A DNA stretch of 21,407 bases, taken from contig DFGE01000029.1 in the NCBI GenBank assembly GCA_002371675.1, positions 1 through 21,407 of the forward strand, given 5' to 3'. Below are positions 1 through 6,060 of the stretch, in pieces. Positions within the stretch are counted from its first letter, which is position 1, and the number at the start of each line of letters is the position of its first letter. Source of the DNA: Clostridiales bacterium UBA3758. Its GTDB lineage: Bacteria > Bacillota > Clostridia > Oscillospirales > Oscillospiraceae. Under the pieces are notes generated by a model. The model ran no database searches. It worked only from the letters and a program-made list of their open reading frames with translations, and had not been told where the DNA came from. The position numbers and the translations under genes were made by a program.

Positions 1-21
1 GTTCGGATTGGCGCCGTCAGG

Positions 22-453
22 CTAACCCAGGATGCAGAGGATCAGCCCGTAGACGACGCTCGCGCTGATCCCCCAGACGATGACCGGCCCTGCGATGGAA
101 AACATCTTCGCGGAGGTGCCGGCGACAAGACCCTCGGTCTTGAACTCGATCGCCGGGGCGGCGACGGCGTTGGCAAAGCCCGTGATGGGCACGAGGGTGC
201 CCGCCTTGCCGAGCTTCGCCAGATCGTCATAGACGCCGAGCGCAGTGAGCATCGCGCCGAGGAAGACCATTGTCAGGCACTCGGCGGTGCCGGCGGCCTC
301 CGCGTCCAGGCCGAGCGCGCCGTAGAGCGCCAGCAGCAGCTGTCCCAGGGCGCAGATCGCCCCGCCCATCCAGAAGGCGCTCAGACAGTTGCGCGCGGTA
401 TGCGAGCGCGGGGCGCGGCGGCGGGCAAATTCGCGGTATTCTTCATTTGTCAT
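22..453 (-). CDS. spoVAC: Stage V sporulation protein AC (SpoVAC)
   Basis: This 143-residue membrane protein matches SpoVAC, a subunit of the SpoVA channel that moves calcium-dipicolinate into the developing spore and out at germination. The hydrophilic N-terminus is followed by several hydrophobic helices. The family-typical stretch GVYDDLAKLGKAGTLVPITG (about residues 73-92) continues into FANAV and EFKTEGLVAGTSAKMFSIAGP. Length fits the family (about 150). The ATG is preceded by AGAGGTGAT at good spacing. spoVAD and spoVAE usually follow and would lie beyond the left edge. Family knowledge predicts forespore (sigma-G) expression, but no convincing sigma-G promoter is visible upstream. Confidence 0.93.
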   Translation of the reverse strand: MTNEEYREFARRRAPRSHTARNCLSAFWMGGAICALGQLLLALYGALGLDAEAAGTAECLTMVFLGAMLTALGVYDDLAKLGKAGTLVPITGFANAVAAPAIEFKTEGLVAGTSAKMFSIAGPVIVWGISASVVYGLILCILG

Positions 454-516
454 GATCGTATCACCTCTTTCCCAGTTTACCCTCTTCGCGCGGGATCATG
501 CGCGCGGCTTCGCTTC

Positions 517-610
517 TCCGCTTTTTACCCCACTTTTCGGAGAATTGCCGCCGATATCGCCTTTTCATCCCCGGCATCACGTTTTTGTTCCGCCTTTTTC
601 CCCCACTTTT
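517..610. repeat. Pair of direct repeats in the spoVAC/MBOAT intergenic region
   Basis: Two near-identical copies of about 22 bp, reading TCCGC(C)TTTTT(A/C)CCCCACTTTT on the plus strand, lie at 517-539 and 589-610, with starts 72 bp apart. They fall in the 236-bp region between divergent spoVAC and the MBOAT gene. Apart from these repeats and the MBOAT promoter nothing else is evident there. They could be paired binding sites or a small duplication; their role is unknown. Confidence 0.55.
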
Positions 611-632
611 GCGGCTTACCGCCGCTCTGCGC

Positions 633-661
633 TTGCAGAACGCTGCGGAATGTGATAGGAT
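633..661 (+). promoter_or_regulatory. Candidate sigma-A promoter of the MBOAT operon
   Basis: TTGCAG (633-638) and TAGGAT (656-661) are separated by 17 bp, with an extended -10 TGa just before the -10 box. Transcription would start near 668, giving a leader of about 22 nt with a GGAG ribosome site before the ATG at 690. Inferred from consensus only. Confidence 0.6.
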
Positions 662-689
662 AGTTTGATTTTATTGTCGGAGAATATCT

Positions 690-2117
690 ATGGTCTTTTC
701 AAGTCTCCTGTTTTTATACGCTTTTCTCCCGCTGTCGCTGGCGTGCTACGCGCTCTGCCGCGGGCAAAAGGCCAGGAACATCTCGCTGCTGCTGTTCTCA
801 CTGGTGTTCTACGCCTGGGGCGAGCCGAAGTATGTCCTGCTGCTGATCTTCATGTCCTTTGCGGACTGGTTCTGTGCGCTGCGCATCAGCGCGCTGGAGG
901 ACAGGGCGGACAAAAAGGCCTGGCTCGGCGCGGCAGTCATCATCGACCTGAGCCTCATCGGCTTCTTCAAGTACGCGGGGCTCCTCTGCTCCGTGTTCGG
1001 CCCGGTGCCCGCGGTGATCGAGAACATCGCGCTGCCCATCGGCATTTCGTTTTACACCTTCCAGCTGCTGACCTACGTGATCGACGTCTACCGCGGCGAG
1101 GCGCAGGCGCAGCGGAGCTTCTGGCGCGTGCTGCTCTACGCCTCGCTCTTCCACCAGTGCGTGGCCGGCCCCATCGTGCGCTATCAGTCCATCGCCGGCG
1201 AGCTCTACGGCGAGCGCAGCAGCCGGGGCGAGCTTCTGCCGGGCATCCGCCGCTTCGCGGCGGCTCTGGCCAAGAAGACGCTGCTGGCCAACCCCTGCGG
1301 CGCGCTGGCGGACGCCCTGCTCACGGGCGATCTGGAGCGGCTGAAGAGCCTCACCGTGCTGGGCGCCTGGCTCGGCGCGGCAGCCTTCATGCTGCAGATC
1401 TATCTCGATTTCAGCGCCTACTCGGACATGGCCATCGGCATGGGCAAAATGCTGGGGCTGCACTACCCGGAGAATTTCAACTATCCCTACGTCTCCCGCA
1501 GCGTGACCGAGTTCTGGCGGCGCTGGCACATGTCGCTGAGCAGCTTCTTCCGCGACTATGTGTACATCCCCCTTGGCGGCAACCGCTGCTCCCGCGCGCG
1601 CAACCTCCTCAACCTCTTCATCGTCTGGGCGCTCACGGGTCTCTGGCACGGGGCGAGCTGGAACTTCGTGCTCTGGGGGCTCTACTTCTTCGTGTTTCTG
1701 ATGCTCGAAAAGCTCTTCCTGCGCCGTCTGCTCGAGCGCACGCGGCTTCTCAGCCACGTCTATCTGCTGCTGATCGCCCTTGTGGGCTGGATCCTCTTCT
1801 ATTTTACGGATCTCAAGCTCGGCTGGGCGGTGTTCACCGATCTCTTCGCGCTCAACGGCAACCGCCCGAGCGATTTCATCACCGTCACCGTGCTGCAGAA
1901 CAATCTCTTCCTGCTGATCGCCTCCTGCCTCTGCTGCACGCCGCTCTTCAAGCGCCTCGGCGAGCGGCTGGACGCCCGCTTTGCCGCGCGCGGCGGCGCG
2001 CCGGCCGCTGCCTGGGAGATCATCCGCAGCTGCGTCGTCCCCATCGCGCTGCTGCTGCTCGCCACCAGCTCCCTCGTGGGCGACAGCTACAATCCCTTCA
2101 TCTATTTCCAATTCTGA
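690..2117 (+). CDS. MBOAT family membrane-bound O-acyltransferase (AlgI/DltB-like)
   Basis: This 475-residue polytopic membrane protein belongs to the MBOAT family. It resembles the AlgI/PatA/DltB branch, which moves acyl (usually acetyl) groups across the membrane onto cell-surface polymers. The diagnostic elements are PIGISFYTFQLLTYVIDVYR (about 116-135), the segment LQIYLDFSAYSDMAIGMGK (about 235-253), WRRWH with His280, and LTGLWHGASWNF with the near-invariant His320. GGAG sits 7 nt before the ATG. The gene opens a tight operon with a DHHW/AlgX-like protein, the usual partner that completes transfer outside the membrane. The acceptor polymer cannot be told from sequence, since no polymer synthesis genes are in the window. 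Confidence 0.92.
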   Translation: MVFSSLLFLYAFLPLSLACYALCRGQKARNISLLLFSLVFYAWGEPKYVLLLIFMSFADWFCALRISALEDRADKKAWLGAAVIIDLSLIGFFKYAGLLCSVFGPVPAVIENIALPIGISFYTFQLLTYVIDVYRGEAQAQRSFWRVLLYASLFHQCVAGPIVRYQSIAGELYGERSSRGELLPGIRRFAAALAKKTLLANPCGALADALLTGDLERLKSLTVLGAWLGAAAFMLQIYLDFSAYSDMAIGMGKMLGLHYPENFNYPYVSRSVTEFWRRWHMSLSSFFRDYVYIPLGGNRCSRARNLLNLFIVWALTGLWHGASWNFVLWGLYFFVFLMLEKLFLRRLLERTRLLSHVYLLLIALVGWILFYFTDLKLGWAVFTDLFALNGNRPSDFITVTVLQNNLFLLIASCLCCTPLFKRLGERLDARFAARGGAPAAAWEIIRSCVVPIALLLLATSSLVGDSYNPFIYFQF

Positions 2118-2125
2118 GGTAAACC

Positions 2126-3520
2126 ATGAACGGACCCGACAAAAAAGAAAAGCGGCTTGCGCTGCCCTTTTTCCTGGCGCTGGCGATCCTCACGCTTCTG
2201 GCCTTCGCGATTCCCCTGAGGCCGACGGAATCCCGCACGGAAAAGCGCCTTCTCACGCCCTTCCCGGCCTTTTCCGCGCAGGCGCTGCTCGACGGCAGCT
2301 ATTTTGACGACATCAACGCCTGGTTCTCCGACACCTTCCCCGGCCGCGAGGGCTGGCTCTCGGTTTCCTCCCGGCTCGAAAGTCTGCACGGCCTCACGGA
2401 CAACACCGTGGATCTCGACAGCATCAAAAACCCGCAGCCGACGGAGGATCTCGACGCGCTGCTGAATCTCCCCGCGCCGACGCCGGCGCCCACGCCCGAC
2501 GAAGCGCCCGCGGAAGCCACCGCCGCTCCCGTGCCCACCGCGACCCCGGAGCCCACGCCTCTGCCCACGATCGACCCGGAATTCAGCGTAGAGGACTGGG
2601 AGGGCTTCGACGCGAACGACGAGCTGACCATGTTCGGCGGCTCCTTCATGATCAACGGCGTCGTCTTCGCCCAGATGGGCTTCGGCCGCAACGCCTCCGA
2701 CCAGTACAACCTGATCCTCAACTACGCCGCCTCCTACCTCGAGGCCGCCGGGCTGCGGCTGATCAACGTCCCCGCGCCGACGAGCGTGGGCGTGCTCATC
2801 TCGCCCTCGCTGCTGCCGGAGCTCAACTGCGCCGATCAGGGCAAGATCCTCAGCTACCTGTTCCAGAACGAGGCGGACAGCATCGTGAAGGTCAACGCCT
2901 TCAACGACCTCGTCGAGCACAACGACGAATACATCTACTATTACGGCGACCACCACTGGACCGCCCTCGGCGCCTACTACGGCTACGTTGCCTTCTGCCG
3001 CAGCGTCGGCTTCGTGCCGGTGCCGCTGAGCGAATATGAGGAAGTCAACATGGGGCGCTACCGCGGCACCTATTACTACTCCATCCAGCAGAACGACAAG
3101 GTGAAGACCGACGAGGTCATCGCCTACGTTCCGCCCGGCAACGTCACCATGGATATCCTCGGCTCGAGCAGCGAGCAGAACGGGATCTGGGGCCCCGTCG
3201 TCGATAAGCGCGACGCGGAGGACAACCTCAAGTACATCTGCTTCATCAACGGCGACAACCCCGTGACCGTGCTCACGAACCACGATCTGCCGGAGGACGC
3301 GCCGAGCTGCGTCGTCGTCAAGGACTCCTTCGGCAACCCCTTCGTCGTCTATCTCACGCAGCACTACCGCCAGGTGGTGGTGCTGGACTATCGCAAGGTG
3401 ACCCAGCCTGCCAGCTACTTCGCCGAGCTCTACGGCGCGACGGACGTGATCCTCTGCCAAAGCCTCGGCGTGAGCCAGACCTTCGGGCCGCAGACCCTGC
3501 TGCCCCATCTGCTGAAGTAA
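2126..3520 (+). CDS. DHHW family protein, AlgX/AlgJ-like putative O-acetyltransferase partner
   Basis: This 464-residue protein has one N-terminal membrane anchor (about 12-30) and an extracytoplasmic body. A low-complexity Pro/Thr/Ala-rich segment (about 114-149) interrupts the N-terminal part. The name-giving motif YYYGDHHWTALGAYYGYVAF contains D275-H276-H277-W278. A second conserved block, VVVKDSFGNPF, holds Ser401, the probable SGNH-type nucleophile. Related AlgX, AlgJ and DHHW proteins act with an MBOAT partner to O-acetylate exported polysaccharide. The start lies 8 nt after the MBOAT stop and its ribosome site (GAGGT) overlaps that stop, so the two are surely co-transcribed and probably translationally coupled. 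The exact substrate is unknown. Confidence 0.88.
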   Translation: MNGPDKKEKRLALPFFLALAILTLLAFAIPLRPTESRTEKRLLTPFPAFSAQALLDGSYFDDINAWFSDTFPGREGWLSVSSRLESLHGLTDNTVDLDSIKNPQPTEDLDALLNLPAPTPAPTPDEAPAEATAAPVPTATPEPTPLPTIDPEFSVEDWEGFDANDELTMFGGSFMINGVVFAQMGFGRNASDQYNLILNYAASYLEAAGLRLINVPAPTSVGVLISPSLLPELNCADQGKILSYLFQNEADSIVKVNAFNDLVEHNDEYIYYYGDHHWTALGAYYGYVAFCRSVGFVPVPLSEYEEVNMGRYRGTYYYSIQQNDKVKTDEVIAYVPPGNVTMDILGSSSEQNGIWGPVVDKRDAEDNLKYICFINGDNPVTVLTNHDLPEDAPSCVVVKDSFGNPFVVYLTQHYRQVVVLDYRKVTQPASYFAELYGATDVILCQSLGVSQTFGPQTLLPHLLK

Positions 3521-3532
3521 AGGAGCGCAGCC

Positions 3533-4111
3533 ATGAACAAAAGCATGAAACGTCTCGGTCTGCTGATCGTCCTGATCGTGCTGGCGGTGGTGCTCTTCGG
3601 CATGCCGAAGCAGAGCGCGCAGAGCACACCCGCGCTCACGCAGCCGCAGAACGAGAGCGCCCTCACGCTGGAGGAGGCCTTCGTGCCCGGCGGGAGCGTG
3701 CAGGCGGAGGAGCCCGCCGGAGAAGCGGCGCAGGCGGAAGAGCCCGCGGCGGAGGAGCCCGCCCTCGACGAGGACGGCTCCTATACCAGCAAGGAGGACG
3801 TCGCCCTCTATCTCATCACCTACGGGCATCTGCCCTCCAACTTCATCACCAAGAAGGAGGCGCAGGCAGCCGGCTGGGACGGCGGCCGCCTCGACGCGGT
3901 CTGCCCCGGCAAGTGCATCGGCGGGGACTACTTCGGCAATTATGAGCATCTGCTCCCCAGCGCCCGCGGCAGGACCTGGACCGAGTGCGACATCAACACC
4001 CTCGGAGCGCGCTCCCGCGGCGCGGAACGGCTCGTCTTCTCCAACGACGGCCTCATCTATTACACCGGCGACCACTACGAGAGCTTTGAGCTGCTCTATG
4101 GGGAGCCCTGA
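3533..4111 (+). CDS. Membrane-anchored barnase-type (N1/T1 family) guanyl-specific ribonuclease
   Basis: This 192-residue protein has a hydrophobic signal/anchor (about 7-23), an acidic Glu/Ala/Pro-rich linker (about 41-82) and a C-terminal microbial ribonuclease domain (about 83-190). The domain aligns along its length with Bacillus amyloliquefaciens barnase. The blocks are LPSNFITKKEAQAAGW, PGKCIGGDYFGN, GRTWTECDIN, ERLVFSND and GDHYESF. All active-site residues seem kept: barnase Lys27, Glu73, Arg83, Arg87 and His102 correspond to K107, E151, R162, R166 and H181. The gene follows the DHHW gene by 12 nt with AAAGGAG before the ATG, so it is third in the acyltransferase operon. There is no signal-peptidase site I would trust, so a membrane-tethered outward-facing RNase is most likely. 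No barstar inhibitor gene is present nearby. Confidence 0.9.
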   Translation: MNKSMKRLGLLIVLIVLAVVLFGMPKQSAQSTPALTQPQNESALTLEEAFVPGGSVQAEEPAGEAAQAEEPAAEEPALDEDGSYTSKEDVALYLITYGHLPSNFITKKEAQAAGWDGGRLDAVCPGKCIGGDYFGNYEHLLPSARGRTWTECDINTLGARSRGAERLVFSNDGLIYYTGDHYESFELLYGEP

Positions 4112-4150
4112 AAAGCAGCCCGGCAGAGGCCTCTGCCGGGCTGCTTTTCA
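4109..4150 (+). terminator. Perfect palindromic terminator after the ribonuclease gene
   Basis: A perfect 21+21 nt inverted repeat begins at the ribonuclease stop codon. It forms a GC-rich stem (GCAGCCCGGCAGAGG and its complement) flanked by A4 and T4, so it could terminate in either direction. It isolates the MBOAT operon from spo0A. Confidence 0.85.
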
Positions 4151-4242
4151 GCGAATTATGGAAACGAAGCGCCATCCTCTGGGTTTTCGACATTTTTCGC
4201 GAAAAAAACCGCGCGGAAAAATAAAAACCTTGTCGGAAGCGC

Positions 4243-4271
4243 TTGCATGATGTGGAAACAGCAGGTATTAT
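4243..4271 (+). promoter_or_regulatory. Candidate sigma-A promoter P1 of spo0A
   Basis: TTGCAT (4243-4248) and TATTAT (4266-4271) are separated by exactly 17 bp. The leader to the ATG would be about 137 nt. The exact 0A box at 4293-4299 lies just downstream of the predicted start, where Spo0A binding could repress this promoter. Confidence 0.65.
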
Positions 4272-4307
4272 GTCAACAAATTCTCCGCGGCTTTCGACAC
4301 GATTCGC

Positions 4308-4337
4308 TTGTTGATTTCGTGTCAACTATGGTAAATT
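4308..4337 (+). promoter_or_regulatory. Candidate second promoter P2 of spo0A
   Basis: TTGTTG (4308-4313) and TAAATT (4332-4337) are 18 bp apart, and TGg precedes the -10 as an extended element. The exact 0A box at 4293-4299 ends 8 bp before the -35, a position compatible with activation. It is weaker than P1 and inferred. Confidence 0.4.
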
Positions 4338-4414
4338 CACTACGACATTCAAAATAATCTGCTTCATTTCCTATCAATATCTGCAGGGAGAAGCGTGACT
4401 GGGAGGAGAATATT

Positions 4415-5209
4415 ATGGAAACCACTATTCGTGTGGAACTGGTTGACGCCAGCAAGGAGTATCTCGACGTCTTGTCGGCTCGGCTCTCGAAGGAGAAGGA
4501 TTTCCAGGTCGTCGCCGCGGTGCAGGACGGGCTGGAGGGACTGCGCGCCGCAAAGGAGCTGCAGCCGGACGTGCTCATAACCGATCTGATCCTGCCGCAG
4601 CTGGACGGGCTGGAGCTGCTGCGCCGTCTGCCGGAAACCGGCTGCCGCTGCAAGACGGTCGTGTGCACGGCGCTGTGCAACAACCACGCCGTGCAGGACT
4701 GTACCGCCCTCGGCGTGGATTACTTCCTCTCCAAGCCCTGCGACTTCGGCATGATGATCGAGCGCATCCGCCGTCTCATCAACCCCGCCCGCGGCTTCGG
4801 CGCGCCGCTCGGGGGCTTTGTCCCGCCCGATCCCGCCGAGCGCGACGAGGCGAATCTCGAGGCCATGGTCACGGAGATCATCCACGAGATCGGCGTCCCG
4901 GCGCACATCAAGGGCTATCAGTATCTGCGCGAGGCCATCATCCTCACCATCAACGACATGGAGATGATCAACGCCGTCACGAAGGTGCTCTATCCCGAGG
5001 TCGCGCGCCGCTACAAGACCACGCCCTCCCGCGTCGAGCGCGCCATCCGCCACGCCATCGAGGTGGCCTGGGACCGGGGCGACATCGAGGTGCTGCAGAA
5101 GTACTTCGGCTACACGGTGTCGAATATCAAGGGCAAGCCCACGAACAGCGAGTTCATCGCCATGATCGCAGATAGTTTGACCCTTCGCCAGAAGCAGGCG
5201 AGACGGTGA
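4415..5209 (+). CDS. spo0A: Sporulation master response regulator Spo0A
   Basis: This 264-residue response regulator commits cells to sporulation when phosphorylated. The receiver domain spans about 6-124, with the phosphoacceptor Asp57 in DVLITDLILPQLDG, Thr85 and Lys107. A linker leads to the Spo0A-specific DNA-binding domain (about 140-260). Its hallmark blocks are IIHEIGVPAHIKGYQYLREA, YKTTPSRVERAIRHAIEVAW and KPTNSEFIAMIAD. GGGAGGAG lies 6 nt before the ATG. The acidic pocket is unusual: where B. subtilis has ADDN this protein has VDAS, so one of the two Mg-binding aspartates is replaced by Ala12. spoIVB, the usual upstream neighbour, is absent; the gene stands alone between terminators. 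Confidence 0.96.
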   Translation: METTIRVELVDASKEYLDVLSARLSKEKDFQVVAAVQDGLEGLRAAKELQPDVLITDLILPQLDGLELLRRLPETGCRCKTVVCTALCNNHAVQDCTALGVDYFLSKPCDFGMMIERIRRLINPARGFGAPLGGFVPPDPAERDEANLEAMVTEIIHEIGVPAHIKGYQYLREAIILTINDMEMINAVTKVLYPEVARRYKTTPSRVERAIRHAIEVAWDRGDIEVLQKYFGYTVSNIKGKPTNSEFIAMIADSLTLRQKQARR

Positions 5210-5213
5210 TTTC

Positions 5214-5485
5214 GTAGGGGCCGGCGTCCCCGACGGCCCGGCGTCGGACATGCGACCGGGTAAGGCTTTCGTGGAAACCTGACCGCCCGATCGTAGGGGA
5301 GGGGCTTGCCCCTCCCGGAAGCCGACGATCCTGCCGGGGGTAACGATGAGGCGAAAATCTCACGTTTCCGTCGTAGGGGCGATTCACGAATCGCCCGGCG
5401 CACACAAAATGGATCTCCCGCATGCGGGCCGTTCGTGAACGGCCCGCCATCCGCATTTGTAGGGGCCGGCGTCCCCGACGGCCCG
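5214..5485 (+). repeat. REP-like palindromic repeats, left group (five copies)
   Basis: Five short palindromes lie at 5214-5240, 5293-5316, 5373-5396, 5424-5447 and 5459-5485. Four begin with GTAGGGG followed by an inverted repeat whose arms differ between copies (for example GGGCGATTC/GAATCGCCC, or GGGAGGGGC/GCCCCTCCC). The first and last are identical over 27 nt. The fourth lacks the GTAGGGG head. Together they fill most of the region just after spo0A. They resemble REP/BIME repeats mobilised by RAYT transposases. Confidence 0.75.
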
Positions 5486-5670
5486 TTGCCTCCGATCCGC
5501 AGCAGAAGATGGATATGATTCGGCATGATGACAAAGCGATCCAGGGAGAGCCATGCATAAGTTTCTTCTATTTCTTGCAGCGTTTCAGCAACGGTTTTCC
5601 CGTATGACAAGAGACGGATGCTCGGGACGTCGAGGACGCCGTCCCCTACGGCGGGAACCAAGATCTCCGC
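5461..5670 (-). pseudogene. Remnant of a REP-associated (IS200-like, Y1/HUH) transposase
   Basis: On the minus strand an open stretch of about 70 codons reads VLDVPSIRLLSYGKTVAETL, then ETYAWLSLDRFVIMPNHIHL (continuing LLRI) and GPSGTPAPT. It contains the HUH metal-binding motif His-Ile-His in MPNHIHLLL. This matches the core of Y1_Tnp/RAYT transposases found in Clostridia, which act on REP-type hairpins. The N-terminal part and the C-terminal half, including the catalytic tyrosine region, are missing. The frame runs into palindromic repeats at its downstream end, so it is a decayed fragment. Its position between two inward-facing groups of palindromes supports the assignment. Confidence 0.7.
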
Positions 5671-5788
5671 GCGATCCCGGACATTTCCCGCGGTTCTCCG
5701 TTTTTCGGGAGGGGCAAGCCCCTCCCCTACGAGGGATGCCGTCACCCGGATGCCTGTCCAAAAACGGGCGGCTGATAGCCGCCCCTAC
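5624..5788 (-). repeat. REP-like palindromic repeats, right group (three copies, inverted)
   Basis: Three palindromes lie at 5624-5649, 5707-5730 and 5766-5788. All end in CCCCTAC, the reverse complement of the GTAGGGG head of the left group. The copy at 5707-5730 is the exact inverse of the one at 5293-5316. The two groups thus face each other across the transposase remnant. Confidence 0.75.
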
Positions 5789-5842
5789 GACGAGAACCGA
5801 CATTCCTGCGCATCTTTGGAACATCTTTTAACATCTATGAAA

Positions 5843-5883
5843 ATGATGGAGAGAAAACGCACATCTCTCCATCATCTTTTTAT
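5843..5883 (+). terminator. Intrinsic terminator downstream of spo0A and the repeat cluster
   Basis: A 12-bp stem (ATGATGGAGAGA with TCTCTCCATCAT) has a 9-nt loop and is followed by CTTTTTAT. It is the first clear terminator after spo0A on the plus strand, so the palindrome cluster may be part of the spo0A transcript. Confidence 0.75.
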
Positions 5884-5902
5884 CTTCCAAGAGAAAAAGC
5901 GA

Positions 5903-5931
5903 TTGTTTTATATGAGGGACTCCGGTAAAAT
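5903..5931 (+). promoter_or_regulatory. Candidate promoter for a short orphan transcript
   Basis: TTGTTT (5903-5908) and TAAAAT (5926-5931) are 17 bp apart in an AT-rich patch. No gene follows on the plus strand; a terminator hairpin lies 31 bp further on. Confidence 0.4.
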
Positions 5932-5961
5932 CTAATTAAGAATAATCAATACAACAATAAC

Positions 5962-5998
5962 AACCGGCAGGGAGCAAATCGCTCCCTGCCGGTTTTAT
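5962..5998 (+). terminator. Intrinsic terminator between convergent transcripts
   Basis: A 14-bp stem (AACCGGCAGGGAGC with its complement) has a 5-nt loop and is followed by TTTTAT. Read on the minus strand it is followed by TTGTTATTGTTG, so it may also end the PP2C-FHA transcript arriving from the right. Confidence 0.8.
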
Positions 5999-6060
5999 GC
6001 CTCCAACAGGCCGATATACTTATACGCCGTCGATCTCCGCTTCGGGCCGTATGCAGCAAC

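Larger units (their letters stand above)
4186..4347. promoter_or_regulatory. Cluster of Spo0A-box matches upstream of spo0A
   Basis: The 0A-box core TGTCGAA (or TTCGACA in reverse) occurs exactly at 4186-4192 and 4293-4299. One-mismatch versions lie at 4231-4237 (TGTCGGA) and 4341-4347 (TACGACA). Their position around two candidate promoters suggests spo0A autoregulation, as known in Bacillus. The function is inferred. Confidence 0.6.

Noticed and set aside
517..610. MraZ-type binding sites in the repeats upstream of spoVAC
   Set aside because: Only single GTGGG units occur in each copy, not the closely spaced series that MraZ requires, and no dcw genes are nearby.
5110..5460. Minus-strand open frame continuing from the transposase remnant into spo0A
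   Set aside because: Beyond the remnant it consists of palindromic repeats and the reverse of spo0A; only the 5461-5670 part resembles a transposase.
5214..5485. CRISPR array
   Set aside because: Repeats are spaced irregularly, differ in their arms, and no cas genes are present; REP-like palindromes fit better.
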